Under the pieces are notes generated by a model that made no database searches, was not told the DNA's origin, and worked only from the letters and a program-made list of their open reading frames with translations. Shown here in pieces: positions 27,859-36,594 of a stretch of 64,000 bases of DNA. The position numbers and the translations under genes were made by a program. The DNA is from Rhodobiaceae bacterium UBA4490 (GTDB taxonomy: Bacteria; Pseudomonadota; Alphaproteobacteria; Parvibaculales; Parvibaculaceae): assembly GCA_002389665.1 (NCBI GenBank), contig DGNO01000005.1, positions 209,292-273,291 on the forward strand, written 5' to 3'. Within the stretch, counting starts at the first letter, position 1. The number at the start of each line of letters is the position of its first letter.

Positions 27859-28230
27859 ATGACCCTTTACCGCGTCCGCATGCATGCCGCCCGCTCCGAA
27901 GAGTTTCCCGAAGGCAGCAAAGCCCATGGCTATGACTTCGTCGTCCCGCTCGATAAACAGATGCGGCTCGATCCCGATGCCTGGAAAAATCACAGCCGCG
28001 ATTGCCGCGTGCACCGCTTCTGGTCGGGTGAAGACGATCAGCGCGGCCTCCTGCGCCATATCGGCCGGGGCTGGGTGTTCGATTACGATGAAGAAGAAAC
28101 GGACGATAACGAGCCCTTCTTCAAACTCGACCGCCACGAAATCAAGGAAGGCGAATATCTTTCCGTGAAAGAACAGGATGGAGAAACCCGCACCTTCCAG
28201 ATCGTTTCCGTCCAGCCTTACGTTCAATAG
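27859..28230 (+). CDS. Conserved hypothetical protein, co-transcribed with the stress protein
   Basis: A 123-residue, acidic, soluble protein with no signal peptide or membrane segment. It begins MTLYRVRMHAARSEEFPEG and contains the tryptophan- and charge-rich stretch VHRFWSGEDDQRGLLRHIG and a DYDEEETDDNE acidic patch. I recognise no domain. AAGGAG lies nine bases before the ATG, and a strong terminator follows the stop, so it closes the FNR-box transcript. A role under oxygen limitation or stress is inferred from position only. Confidence 0.75.
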   Translation: MTLYRVRMHAARSEEFPEGSKAHGYDFVVPLDKQMRLDPDAWKNHSRDCRVHRFWSGEDDQRGLLRHIGRGWVFDYDEEETDDNEPFFKLDRHEIKEGEYLSVKEQDGETRTFQIVSVQPYVQ

Positions 28231-28250
28231 AAAAAGCTTTCCGGCAAAAG

Positions 28251-28283
28251 AAAACCCCGGCAGCCGCAAGGCGCCGGGGTTTT
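28251..28283. terminator. Bidirectional terminator between convergent genes
   Basis: AAAACCCCGGC (28,251-28,261) and GCCGGGGTTTT (28,273-28,283) form a perfect 11-bp stem around an 11-base loop, with A and T tracts on either side. It separates the stress-protein operon from the convergent KAS III-like gene. Confidence 0.92.
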
Positions 28284-28305
28284 GTTTTTCGCGGATGGCT
28301 GCCTT

Positions 28306-29433
28306 TTAAGCGGCGAGCCGCCGGACAATCACATTGCCCGCCGAATAGCCGGCGCCGAAGGAGCAGATCACGCCGAGCGCACCTTCGGGCAAATCATCGG
28401 AGAACTGGCTGAAGGCGATGATGGAGCCGGCCGAGCTCGTATTGGCATATTCATGCAGGATATTGGGCTGTTCTTCGGGCGAAGGATCGCGGCCCAGCAC
28501 TTTCCGGCCGATGAAATCGTTCATGTTGATATTGGCCTGGTGCAGCCACATGCGTTTCAGCTCGGCCGGATCGAGCTTCTTCTCGGCCAGATGGTCGGTG
28601 ATGAGCTGGGCGACCATGGGCACCACTTCCTTGAAGACTTTGCGCCCTTCCTGGACGAAAAGCTTGTCGTCGAGGTTCATTGCTTCGGGCGCCGCGCGGT
28701 TCAGGAAGCCGAAATTGTTACGGATATTGTTGGAGAATTTCGTCAGCAGCTTGGTGCCGAGAATTTCCCAGGCATGTTTCGATTTCGCCTGGTCCGCGCG
28801 TTCCACGATGATGGCGGTGCACACATCGCCGAAAATGAAATGGCTGTCGCGGTCACGGAAGTTGAGATGGCCCGAGCAGATTTCAGGATCGACCACGAGC
28901 ACGCAGTTCGCCCCGCCGGACTGCACCATGTCATGGGCTGCCTTGATGCCGAAGGTGGCCGAGGAACAGGCGACATTCATGTCGAAGCCGAAACCGTCGA
29001 TACCGAGCAGGTCCTGCACTTCAACGGCAATGGCCGGGTAGGGGCGCTGCAGGTTGGAACAGGCGACGATGACGGCATCGATGTCTTGCGGTTTCTTGCC
29101 GGCCTGGGCCATCGCCTTCTTGGCGGCGTCCACCGACATTTCCGCCAGGATCGAGGGTTCGTCATTCGAGCGTTCCGGGAGGCGCGGGCACATGATGTCG
29201 GGATCGAGAATACCTTCCTTGTCCATCACGTACCGGCTCTTGATGCCGGAGGCTTTGACGATGAATTCGGTGCTGGAAGGCGAAAGCGCCTCCACTTCCC
29301 CGGCTTCGATCTTGGCCTTATTGGCCTCGTTGAAGCGGCGCACATATTCATTGAAGGATTCCACCAGCTCTTCATTGCTGATGGAGTTGGGCGGCGTAAA
29401 AACACCGGTCCCGCTAATCACGACTTTTGTCAC
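28306..29433 (-). CDS. 3-oxoacyl-ACP synthase III family protein
   Basis: A thiolase-fold condensing enzyme of about 375 residues, longer than a housekeeping FabH (about 320). The catalytic Cys is in MNVACSSATFGI, His in MWLHQANINMNDF, and Asn in EYANTSSAGS, so the KAS III triad is complete. It probably condenses an acyl-CoA with malonyl-ACP, but the substrate is unknown. The start is placed at a GTG (29,433) just before TKVVISGTGVFTPPN, which aligns with the family N-terminus; an in-frame extension to 29,529 has no family similarity. The divergent promoter region holds paired inverted repeats. Confidence 0.87.
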   Translation of the reverse strand: MTKVVISGTGVFTPPNSISNEELVESFNEYVRRFNEANKAKIEAGEVEALSPSSTEFIVKASGIKSRYVMDKEGILDPDIMCPRLPERSNDEPSILAEMSVDAAKKAMAQAGKKPQDIDAVIVACSNLQRPYPAIAVEVQDLLGIDGFGFDMNVACSSATFGIKAAHDMVQSGGANCVLVVDPEICSGHLNFRDRDSHFIFGDVCTAIIVERADQAKSKHAWEILGTKLLTKFSNNIRNNFGFLNRAAPEAMNLDDKLFVQEGRKVFKEVVPMVAQLITDHLAEKKLDPAELKRMWLHQANINMNDFIGRKVLGRDPSPEEQPNILHEYANTSSAGSIIAFSQFSDDLPEGALGVICSFGAGYSAGNVIVRRLAA

Positions 29434-29493
29434 GCGTTCCCACCCGGTCGTTGCGCTTCGCATGAAATGGCCGGTTTGCGGCCCGGCCTTATT

Positions 29494-29534
29494 GACCCAT
29501 AGTTTGGGTCGCGCGAAGCGGTATCTCAAACTAT
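29494..29534. promoter_or_regulatory. Overlapping inverted repeats in the KAS III / oxidase divergent region
   Basis: GACCCA (29,494-29,499) and TGGGTC (29,505-29,510) flank a five-base spacer. Overlapping this, ATAGTTTG (29,499-29,506) is repeated inverted as CAAACTAT (29,527-29,534). The position between divergent starts makes a shared operator plausible; the regulator is unknown. Confidence 0.45.
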
Positions 29535-29612
29535 ATGACGATGCTCAGAAAATAGGCGACTAAGGCCTTTATGGCTATAGGCTTACTGAGATTGCAGTAA
29601 ACAGGGGGCAGA

Positions 29613-30251
29613 ATGGCGGATTTAGCGGGGCGCGCGGGCACCGAAGCGGCAGGTGAAACGCTGGAGACGGTCTGGCGCGCGGTGCGCGCGGCGCTGGAAG
29701 GGGCGGCAAAGCCCGGCGCGGCCTTCAACAAATCCGTGCTCGCAACGCGCGGGCTGGACGGCAGCCCCCAAGCGCGCACGATCATCCTGCGCGAGGTGGA
29801 TGTGAGCACCGGCCTCATCCGCCTTCACACCGATGCCCGCTCGGCCAAATGCGCGGAAATTCGAGCTTGCCCCGACGTTACCTTGCTCGGTTATGACGGT
29901 GAGGGCGACGTGCAGCTGCGCATCAAGGCGAAAGGCGCTGTGCATATAAGAGACGCAGTGGCGGATGCGGCCTGGGAAGGGGCGAGCGATTCCAGCCTGC
30001 GCGCTTATCTTGTGGAAGCGGCGCCCGGAACCGCCCGCGCCGCGCCCGGCACCGGCTTGCCGGGGGATGTGGAGGGACGCATCCCTAAGCGCGCCCGCCT
30101 TGACGACGGGCGCGATAATTTTGCCGTGATCCGGGTTCAGATCGCGGAAATCGACTGGCTGAGGCTGGCCCGGGAAGGGAATCGCCGCGCGCGTTTCACA
30201 TTTGCGGGGGGCAAGGGGGGCACGCGCGCGGGCGATTGGCTTCAGCCATAG
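29613..30251 (+). CDS. Pyridoxamine 5'-phosphate oxidase-like FMN-binding protein
   Basis: A 212-residue split-barrel protein. The segment FNKSVLATRGLDGSPQARTI followed by ILREVD and LRLHTDARSAKCAEI matches the FMN-binding half of the pyridoxamine phosphate oxidase superfamily. The C-terminal part ends DWLRLAREGNRRARF, similar to the substrate side of such oxidases. It may act on a flavin, haem or other cofactor; it is not a clear PdxH because the canonical C-terminal signature differs. Divergent from KAS III and convergent with the bactofilin gene, with only 11 bp between stops. Confidence 0.8.
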   Translation: MADLAGRAGTEAAGETLETVWRAVRAALEGAAKPGAAFNKSVLATRGLDGSPQARTIILREVDVSTGLIRLHTDARSAKCAEIRACPDVTLLGYDGEGDVQLRIKAKGAVHIRDAVADAAWEGASDSSLRAYLVEAAPGTARAAPGTGLPGDVEGRIPKRARLDDGRDNFAVIRVQIAEIDWLRLAREGNRRARFTFAGGKGGTRAGDWLQP

Positions 30252-30262
30252 AGCTTCAGATT

Positions 30263-30910
30263 TTACGAGTTAACGGCTTTCTTCTGCGTCTCGCCGGCTT
30301 TGTTTTCGGGTGAACCGGATTTGGCGCCCGCTTTCGGCGTGCCGACATCAAGCTCGCCCGTCAGCTGGCCGCCCTGTTCCACGCGCAACTCGCCGTAATG
30401 GATCGTGCCGCGCACTTTCCCGGTCGATTTGATCGCAAGGCAGCCTTTTACGTTGAGCGTGCCGTCGAAATTCCCCTCAATCTCCGCTTCATCGACATTG
30501 GCCTGGCCTTTGACGACGCCGCTTTCACCGACCGTGAGCGAGCCCGATTCGATTTCCGCTTCCACATTCCCCTCGATGACCAAAGCCTCGCAGGAGCGGA
30601 TCTCGCCTTTCAGGTCGAGGCCGCGGCCCACATGCAAATGCGCGTGGCGCTCGTTCTGGGCCTGAGCTTGCGGCTGGGATTGCGGCGCGCCGCCCAGCGT
30701 GCGCACCGGCGGGCGTTTCATTTCATAAGCAGGAATGGACCGGCCCGTAGTTTCCCCCGCCGTGTCGGATAAAGATGACGCCATCGTTTTATCGTCCTTC
30801 TTCTCTTCGCTGGATTTTTCGGAATTGGATTTTTCGGTGCTGAACGCGTCGGAAGATGTGCGCGACGACCCCGCACTCTGTTTTTGTGATGAGCGCGAAA
30901 ACATAATCAC
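30263..30910 (-). CDS. Bactofilin (polymer-forming cytoskeletal protein)
   Basis: A 215-residue protein. The core from about residue 90 to 190 is a right-handed beta-helix with repeats such as GRGLDLKGEI, ALVIEGNVEAEI, GSLTVGESGVVKGQ, AEIEGNFDGTLNV and ELRVEQGGQLTGEL. Flanks are disordered: a Ser/Lys-rich N-terminus and a Lys-rich C-terminus. Bactofilins polymerise on the inner membrane and organise local cell-wall synthesis or stalk formation. Two Met codons at positions 1 and 3 are both possible starts. No peptidase partner is adjacent. Confidence 0.92.
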   Translation of the reverse strand: MIMFSRSSQKQSAGSSRTSSDAFSTEKSNSEKSSEEKKDDKTMASSLSDTAGETTGRSIPAYEMKRPPVRTLGGAPQSQPQAQAQNERHAHLHVGRGLDLKGEIRSCEALVIEGNVEAEIESGSLTVGESGVVKGQANVDEAEIEGNFDGTLNVKGCLAIKSTGKVRGTIHYGELRVEQGGQLTGELDVGTPKAGAKSGSPENKAGETQKKAVNS

Positions 30911-30997
30911 TCCCCAATTGTCATTAAGAACCGGGAAGAGCGTAAGAAGGTAATGAGGCTGCGATGCGGAACGAATGTGGCGAAAGAGTGATAGGTC

Positions 30998-31582
30998 TTA
31001 TTTTCTTATTGCAAGTTGCGCACAATCGCCATGACGGAAGCACGTCGTCATGTGATCGTTCACAAGCCCGCTTGCTTGCGCGAAGGCATAGACGATCGTC
31101 GGTCCACAGAATTTAAAGCCGCGGCGTTTAAGCTCTTTGGAAAGCGCGCGGCTCATTTCCGTTTCCGCTGGTACTTCTTTCATCGATGCGAAGCGGTTTT
31201 GTTTCGGTGTGCCGTCTGCAAAGTCCCAGATGAAATCGGAAAAGCTTCCCTCATTCTCCATAATATCGAGATAGGCTTTGGCGCTGCCGATTACCGCTTC
31301 GATTTTGCCGCGATGGCGGATGATGCCTGCATCCTGCAACAGGCTTTCGACTTTCTTCGGCGTGTAGCGCGCTATTCTTTCAGGATTAAAGCCGTCGAAG
31401 GCGGCGCGGAAGTTTTCGCGCTTTCGCAAAATGGTTATCCATGAAAGCCCGGCTTGAAAGCCTTCGAGCAGAAGCTTTTCAAAAAGCGCGCGGTCGTCAT
31501 ATTCCGGCACGCCCCATTCTTCATCATGATAGGCGAGGTAAAGCGCGTCTTCCCCCGGCCAGCTGCAACGCGTCAGGTTCAT
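30998..31582 (-). CDS. tag: DNA-3-methyladenine glycosylase I
   Basis: A 194-residue helix-hairpin-helix glycosylase that excises 3-methyladenine from alkylated DNA. The conserved N-terminus RCSWPGEDALYLAYHDEEWG supplies zinc ligands (Cys, His), the motif LEGFQAGLSWITILRKR is characteristic, and the C-terminal zinc site is visible in HMTTCFRHGDC. Length is normal. Its ATG overlaps the stop of the upstream YgfZ gene by four bases, so the pair is co-translated. Confidence 0.95.
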   Translation of the reverse strand: MNLTRCSWPGEDALYLAYHDEEWGVPEYDDRALFEKLLLEGFQAGLSWITILRKRENFRAAFDGFNPERIARYTPKKVESLLQDAGIIRHRGKIEAVIGSAKAYLDIMENEGSFSDFIWDFADGTPKQNRFASMKEVPAETEMSRALSKELKRRGFKFCGPTIVYAFAQASGLVNDHMTTCFRHGDCAQLAIRK

Positions 31583-32472
31583 GCGTCGTTCTCGTCGCCG
31601 GATGCCTCAAGCGTGAAATCCGCCCAGTCCGGCAGATGAATGTGTAAAACGCTATCGCCGGCCTGTAGTTCGCCGGCCGCTTGCGCAGTTTTCACCTGAA
31701 TGAGCGCATGGGAGCCGAGCACGGAGAGGACTTCGCCGACAGTGCGCCCCTCCCGCGTCACGGCCTCGCCGGGGGCAAGCTCTTCGCCTTGAATTTCGGC
31801 GGGCAGAATCCGTTTGCGCACCTGGCCGCGCCGCTTCGTGCGCGAGGCGACTTCCTGGCCGACGAAACACCCCTTTTTGAAATCGAAGGCATGAAGCGAA
31901 TCGAGATTGGCTTCGAGGGGAAAGGTCTTTTCCGGTAAAAGCTCGAAGCCGGCTTCCGGTACGCCGAGCGCCATGCGCTTTTCATGGTAGGCATCGGCGC
32001 CGGTGAGTTCATAGCCTCCGTCGCGCAGACAAAGCTCGGCCGTCTCGCGCGGCAGAATGACCCGTTTGCCAAGCGCGGGCAGGCGCGGGTCCACATAAGT
32101 GACGCCGCAGAGCCCGTCTTCGGCTGCGCCCGGCGTGCTCTCGTGGCCTTCATCGAGCAGCACGGCCACGGCATCGTTCCCGCTTTGGTCCGCGAGTTCC
32201 ACTTTCGCGCGCAGCTTATAGAAGAAGAGGCGCTTCAGAATCTCCTTGGCGCGGGCCGCTTCGCAATCGGCCAGATAGCCGTCTCCGTCCTTGATCAGGA
32301 AAAGATCGAAGAGGAATTTGCCCTGCGGCGTCTGCATAAGCGTATAGACGGCGCGGTCCTCGCTTACGAGATCCATGTTCTGCGTCAAAAGCCCTTGCAG
32401 GAACGAACGGGCGTCGGGTCCCGATATCCGCAGAATACCGCGCTCCGGCAAGAGGCAGGCACGTGAGGCCAT
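31579..32472 (-). CDS. ygfZ: YgfZ/GcvT-like folate-binding protein
   Basis: A protein of 297 residues that, in known members, uses tetrahydrofolate to support Fe-S cluster assembly or repair. The hallmark loop KKGCFVGQEVASRTKRRG with the conserved Cys is present at about residue 190-208. LRISGPDARSFLQGLLTQNM near the start and YTLMQTPQGKFLFDLFLI are also typical. The start at 32,472 is preferred because GGAAAGG lies eight bases upstream; an overlapping GTG at 32,481 is an alternative. First gene of the ygfZ-tag pair. Confidence 0.92.
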   Translation of the reverse strand: MASRACLLPERGILRISGPDARSFLQGLLTQNMDLVSEDRAVYTLMQTPQGKFLFDLFLIKDGDGYLADCEAARAKEILKRLFFYKLRAKVELADQSGNDAVAVLLDEGHESTPGAAEDGLCGVTYVDPRLPALGKRVILPRETAELCLRDGGYELTGADAYHEKRMALGVPEAGFELLPEKTFPLEANLDSLHAFDFKKGCFVGQEVASRTKRRGQVRKRILPAEIQGEELAPGEAVTREGRTVGEVLSVLGSHALIQVKTAQAAGELQAGDSVLHIHLPDWADFTLEASGDENDA

Positions 32473-32561
32473 GAGTGTCACCTTTCCGTTGGCCTTCAGA
32501 TTTAGGCTCCCTTGCGCCCGGACGCAACGGGGTTACCGGATTGTGAGCGCTATCGCAGCGC

Positions 32562-32590
32562 TTGGCACATGTTCTGCGACTTCGTATAAC
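32562..32590 (+). promoter_or_regulatory. Sigma70-type promoter of the glycosyltransferase gene
   Basis: TTGGCA (32,562-32,567) and TATAAC (32,585-32,590) are separated by 17 bp, about 30 bp upstream of the ATG, which also has a GGGGATGAAAG ribosome site. A small hairpin (AGCGCT twice) lies just upstream of the -35 box. Confidence 0.6.
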
Positions 32591-32619
32591 CGGTGAGCTT
32601 CTGGGGATGAAAGAAGTCG

Positions 32620-33582
32620 ATGCGTATACTTTTTATCAGCTCGAGTTACTTGGGCGATGCTGTTCTCACCACCGGGGTGCTGGCTCATTTGATGGCGCAG
32701 TATCCCGGCGCGCGCTTCACCGTGGCTTGCGGGCCGGGGCCGGCGGATCTTTTCCGCGCCAATCCTCAGGTCGAGCATGTCCATGTGATGCGCAAGAAAC
32801 GCCGCTCGGGTCATTGGATCGACCTTCTGAAGGAGGTCTGGGCGCAGCGCTGGTCCATGGTTGTGGACCTGCGCGGCTCGGCGACGTCCTATGTGCTGCG
32901 CACCTGGCGGCGCCGGGTCCTGCGGCCCAATCATTCGCTCCACCGGGTGCCGCATATCGGCTCGGTGCTGGGGCTCGATCCGCCGCCATGCCCCACGGTC
33001 TGGCTGACGAAAGAGGCCGAGGCGCGCGCCGCCGAACTCATTCCGGACGGGCGCAAGGTGCTCGTCATCGGCCCGACGGCCAATTGGCCGAAGAAAATGT
33101 GGCCCTCGGAGCGCTATGCGGACTTCGCGCTGCGGATCACGGCACCGGGCGCCCCGCTCGAAGGCGCGGACATCATGCTCCAGGGCGGCCCCGGCGAGCA
33201 GGACCAGATCGGCCTGATTTATGAAGCGATCCCGAAAGAGCGGCTGATCGATCAGGTGGGCTCGGACCTTGTGACGGCGGCCGCTTGTTTTAGGCGCGCG
33301 GCGCTTTATGTCGGTAATGATTCCGGTCTGATGCATCTGGCAGCGGCGGCGGGGGCGCCCACCCTTGGTCTTTTCGGCCCCACCCAGGAAAATCTCTATG
33401 CGCCCTGGGGCGAGCATGCCGCCTTTGTGCGCGGCCCGCGCTGCCTGGAGGAAATCGAGGCCGATCCCGCCTTCGACCGCAACAGCCCCGATTGCGCGAT
33501 GGGCGATTTGACCGTCGAAGCGGTCTATGATGCAGCGGTTACATTGCTTGAGAAGACAAGAGGAAAGGCCGGCCCCCGATGA
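32620..33582 (+). CDS. Glycosyltransferase family 9 (heptosyltransferase-like)
   Basis: A 320-residue GT-B enzyme of the WaaF/WaaC kind. It starts MRILFISSSYLGDAVLTTGV, the usual acceptor-side Rossmann. The donor-side motifs are IGPTANWPKKMWPSERYADF (about 148-167) and YVGNDSGLMHLAAAAGAPTL. It probably adds a sugar to lipopolysaccharide core, though neither donor nor acceptor can be deduced. Its stop overlaps the start of the dihydroorotase-like gene by four bases, a pairing that is frequent in alphaproteobacteria but not functionally explained. Confidence 0.9.
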   Translation: MRILFISSSYLGDAVLTTGVLAHLMAQYPGARFTVACGPGPADLFRANPQVEHVHVMRKKRRSGHWIDLLKEVWAQRWSMVVDLRGSATSYVLRTWRRRVLRPNHSLHRVPHIGSVLGLDPPPCPTVWLTKEAEARAAELIPDGRKVLVIGPTANWPKKMWPSERYADFALRITAPGAPLEGADIMLQGGPGEQDQIGLIYEAIPKERLIDQVGSDLVTAAACFRRAALYVGNDSGLMHLAAAAGAPTLGLFGPTQENLYAPWGEHAAFVRGPRCLEEIEADPAFDRNSPDCAMGDLTVEAVYDAAVTLLEKTRGKAGPR

Positions 33583-34913
33583 GCAAAACCTACGACCTTC
33601 TGATCCGCGGCGGAATCATCGTCAATCATGACGGGCAAAGACCGGGGGATGTGGCGGTCAAGGATGGGAAGATCGCGGCGATCGGTCAGATCGGGGCAGC
33701 GGATGCCGCAGAAGTGATCGACGCGCAGGGCCTGCATGTGCTGCCCGGCGTTATCGACAGCCAGGTGCATCTGCGTGAGCCGGGGGCGGCGCATAAGGAA
33801 GATCTGGAATGCGGCGGGCGTGCCGCCGTCAAAGGCGGGGTGACGGGCGTCTTTGAAATGCCCAATACCAAGCCGCCGACGACGACGCCCGAAGCGCTGG
33901 CCGATAAAGTCTCCCGCGCGCGCCACCGCATGTATTGCGATTTCGCTTTCTATGCAGGAGCAACGACGGAAAACGCCAAGGAGCTGCCGGAGCTGGAGCG
34001 CCAGCCGGGCTGCTGCGGCATCAAGGTTTTCATGGGTTCGTCCACCGGCAATCTGCTCGTGCCGGACGATGATCATGTGCGCGAGGTGCTGCGCAATCTG
34101 ACCCGCCGCGCCGCCTTTCACTCCGAAGACGAGTTCCGCCTGCGCGAGCGCCGTCCGCTTGCCGAAACCGGCAATGTGCACACGCATCCGGTCTGGCGCG
34201 ATCATATCGCCGCCATCCAGTGCACCGAACGCCTCGTGCGGCTGGCGCGCGAGGAAGGCAAGCGCATCCACGTCCTGCATATTTCAACGGCCGAGGAAAT
34301 GGACATTCTCGCCGCTCACAAGGACATTGCGACGGTGGAAACGACGCCGCAGCATCTCACCCTTGTGGCGCCCGATTGTTACGATGAAATCGGCACGCTT
34401 GCGCAGATGAACCCGCCGATCCGCGATGCCCATCACCGTGAGGGCATCTGGCGGGGCGTGGCCGCAGGCATTGTCGATGTCATCGGCTCCGACCATGCGC
34501 CTCATACGCTGGAAGAAAAATCCCACACCTATCCCAATTCGCCCTCCGGCATGCCCGGTGTGCAAACGCTGGTGCCGATCATGCTCGATCATGTGAACGC
34601 GGGCCGGCTGACGCTGGAGCGCTTCGTCGATCTGACCTCGCATGGGCCGAACCGGATCTTCGGCATTGCCGGCAAAGGCCGCCTTGCGGTCGGCTATGAT
34701 GCCGACATCACCATTGTCGATATGAAGAAAAAGCACACGATCGAGAATAAGTGGATCGAAAGCCGCGCGGGCTGGACGCCGTTCGACGGCAAGACCGTCA
34801 CGGGCTGGCCCATCGGCACCATCGTGCGCGGCCACAAGGTCATGTGGGAAGATGAGATTCTGGGCACGGCGCCGGGCGAGCCCATGCGCTTCCTCGAAGC
34901 GCTGGGCGCGTGA
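33579..34913 (+). CDS. pyrC: Dihydroorotase, class I
   Basis: A 444-residue amidohydrolase that cyclises carbamoyl-aspartate to dihydroorotate in pyrimidine synthesis. Metal ligands are in VIDSQVHLREPG; the carbamylated Lys is in CGIKVFMGSSTG; the later histidines are in VHTHPVWRDH and HVLHIS. The catalytic Asp is in VIGSDHAPHTLEEK, a DOase signature. Because allantoinases and hydantoinases share the fold, dihydroorotase is the best but not exclusive reading. No other pyr gene is nearby. Confidence 0.85.
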   Translation: MSKTYDLLIRGGIIVNHDGQRPGDVAVKDGKIAAIGQIGAADAAEVIDAQGLHVLPGVIDSQVHLREPGAAHKEDLECGGRAAVKGGVTGVFEMPNTKPPTTTPEALADKVSRARHRMYCDFAFYAGATTENAKELPELERQPGCCGIKVFMGSSTGNLLVPDDDHVREVLRNLTRRAAFHSEDEFRLRERRPLAETGNVHTHPVWRDHIAAIQCTERLVRLAREEGKRIHVLHISTAEEMDILAAHKDIATVETTPQHLTLVAPDCYDEIGTLAQMNPPIRDAHHREGIWRGVAAGIVDVIGSDHAPHTLEEKSHTYPNSPSGMPGVQTLVPIMLDHVNAGRLTLERFVDLTSHGPNRIFGIAGKGRLAVGYDADITIVDMKKKHTIENKWIESRAGWTPFDGKTVTGWPIGTIVRGHKVMWEDEILGTAPGEPMRFLEALGA

Positions 34914-34932
34914 GCTAGGCGCTCAACCGGCC

Positions 34933-35373
34933 TCAGCCCTCATAGCCGGGGCCGAGCGGCTGGCCGTAGGAAAATTCGACCACACGTCCGTCAGGGTCTT
35001 TAAGCGCGCAGAAATAGCCCACCGGCGGAGGCAGGTCCCGCGGTTCCCAGAAAAGATGCGCCTTGCCTTTCTCGGCAATCTCATCGACCGCCTTCCGGCT
35101 TTCCAGCGCAAAGCCGAGATGACTCATGTCGTGCTCGGGCTGGGGATCGGGCCTGCCGCCTGCAATCAGCACGAACACGAATTCATGCTCCTTGCCGGGT
35201 TCGGCCAGCCAGATCACGCGGATACCGTCATTTTCCCGCTCATGCACATTCTCCATGCCGCAAAAGCGCATGTAGAAGGCCGCCGTTTTATCGATATCGG
35301 CGGTATGAAAGGCCATATGGGTGAAGGCCGGGCGGAAAAGGGCGCGTGTTCCTGCAGTTTCGGTTTCATTCAT
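34933..35373 (-). CDS. VOC (glyoxalase-like) family protein
   Basis: A 146-residue vicinal-oxygen-chelate protein with two beta-alpha-beta-beta-beta units. Metal-ligand candidates occur in FTHMAFHTADI, DMSHLGFALES and GRVVEFSYG. It resembles lactoylglutathione lyase-type proteins, but an exact substrate is not evident. Convergent with the dihydroorotase gene, 19 bp apart. Confidence 0.8.
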   Translation of the reverse strand: MNETETAGTRALFRPAFTHMAFHTADIDKTAAFYMRFCGMENVHERENDGIRVIWLAEPGKEHEFVFVLIAGGRPDPQPEHDMSHLGFALESRKAVDEIAEKGKAHLFWEPRDLPPPVGYFCALKDPDGRVVEFSYGQPLGPGYEG

Positions 35374-35559
35374 GAAGATGCCTCCGGGTTTGAGGAATCC
35401 CCTGCCGCCTATAGTCTAGCAGCCCTTGGCAGGCCCGGCCATTGCGTGACTTGACCGTGGCGGCGTTTTGGGGTCGTGTGAGGGCCAAATTCGCGGGGGA
35501 ATCCCCGTAAAACGGGGGCGTGAAGACCCCCAGCATAAAAGTCTAGAGGGATGGCATTG

Positions 35560-36552
35560 ATGAGCGAGACGTTCCGCGCGCTGCTGGTGACGAAAACCGA
35601 TGATGGGCAGAAGTCCGAGATCGTGGATTTCAACGAGGCCGATTTGATGGAAGGCGATGTCTCCGTCGATATCGCCGCCTCCACGATCAACTTCAAAGAC
35701 GGTCTGGCGCTGACCGGCGCCTCGCCCATCATCCGCAAGCCCGCGCTTATTCCGGGTATCGATTTTTCCGGCACCGTCACCGCCTCGGACAATCCGGGCT
35801 TCAAGCCGGGCGATAAAGTCGTGCTCAACGGCTGGGGTGTCGGTGAGGGTCATCATGGCGGTTATGCGGAAAAAGCCCGCGTCAAAGGCGACTGGCTGGT
35901 GAAGCTGCCGGAGGGCCTTTCCCTCGAGCAGGCCATGGCCATCGGCACCGCCGGGTATACGGCCATGCTCTCCGTGCTTGGCCTTGAAAAGCAGGGCGTT
36001 AAACCCGGTGACGGCGATGTCCTGGTGACGGGGGCTGCTGGCGGCGTCGGCTCCGTTGCGATCGCGCTTCTTTCCAAGCTCGGCTACCGCGTACTTGCCT
36101 CCACGGGCCGCGCCTCGGAAGCCGACTATCTGAAAAGCCTCGGCGCGGAGGAGATCATCGACCGTGCGGAACTTTCCGAAAAAGGTAAACCGCTCGGCAA
36201 GGAGCGCTGGGCCGCGGCGGTGGATGCCGTCGGCTCCCACACGCTTGCCAATGTGCTCGCGCAAACCGCTTATGGCGGCACGGTGACGGCGTGCGGTCTG
36301 GCGCAGGGGCCGGATCTGCCTGCCACGGTCATGCCCTTCATCCTGCGCGGGGTAAAGCTGATCGGCATCGATTCCGTTATGGCGCCGAAAGCGGCCCGCG
36401 AAGAGGCCTGGTCGCGGCTTGCCAAGGACCTCGACCTGAAAAAACTCGACGCGATGACGACGAAGGCCGGGCTTGCCGATCTGCCGAAACTTGCCGGGGA
36501 CATTCTGGCCGGCAAAGTGCGCGGGCGCATGGTGATCGACGTCAAGGCGTAA
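35560..36552 (+). CDS. acuI: Acrylyl-CoA reductase (AcuI/YhdH-like MDR oxidoreductase)
   Basis: A 330-residue zinc-free medium-chain reductase. It starts MSETFRALLVTKT with AGAGGG nine bases upstream; an earlier ATG three codons before is less likely. Signatures of the group are STINFKDGLALTG, IPGIDFSGTV, and the NADPH site VTGAAGGVGSVAIALLSKLG. AcuI reduces acrylyl-CoA to propionyl-CoA, in DMSP or 3-hydroxypropionate metabolism; it also serves as a detoxifying enzyme. First gene of a four-gene plus-strand run with a CoA ligase, an exporter and a TPP enzyme. Confidence 0.85.
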   Translation: MSETFRALLVTKTDDGQKSEIVDFNEADLMEGDVSVDIAASTINFKDGLALTGASPIIRKPALIPGIDFSGTVTASDNPGFKPGDKVVLNGWGVGEGHHGGYAEKARVKGDWLVKLPEGLSLEQAMAIGTAGYTAMLSVLGLEKQGVKPGDGDVLVTGAAGGVGSVAIALLSKLGYRVLASTGRASEADYLKSLGAEEIIDRAELSEKGKPLGKERWAAAVDAVGSHTLANVLAQTAYGGTVTACGLAQGPDLPATVMPFILRGVKLIGIDSVMAPKAAREEAWSRLAKDLDLKKLDAMTTKAGLADLPKLAGDILAGKVRGRMVIDVKA

Positions 36553-36594
36553 GGCATTCAACAACAAAGAAACGAACTCTGGGAGGAAGAGGCC

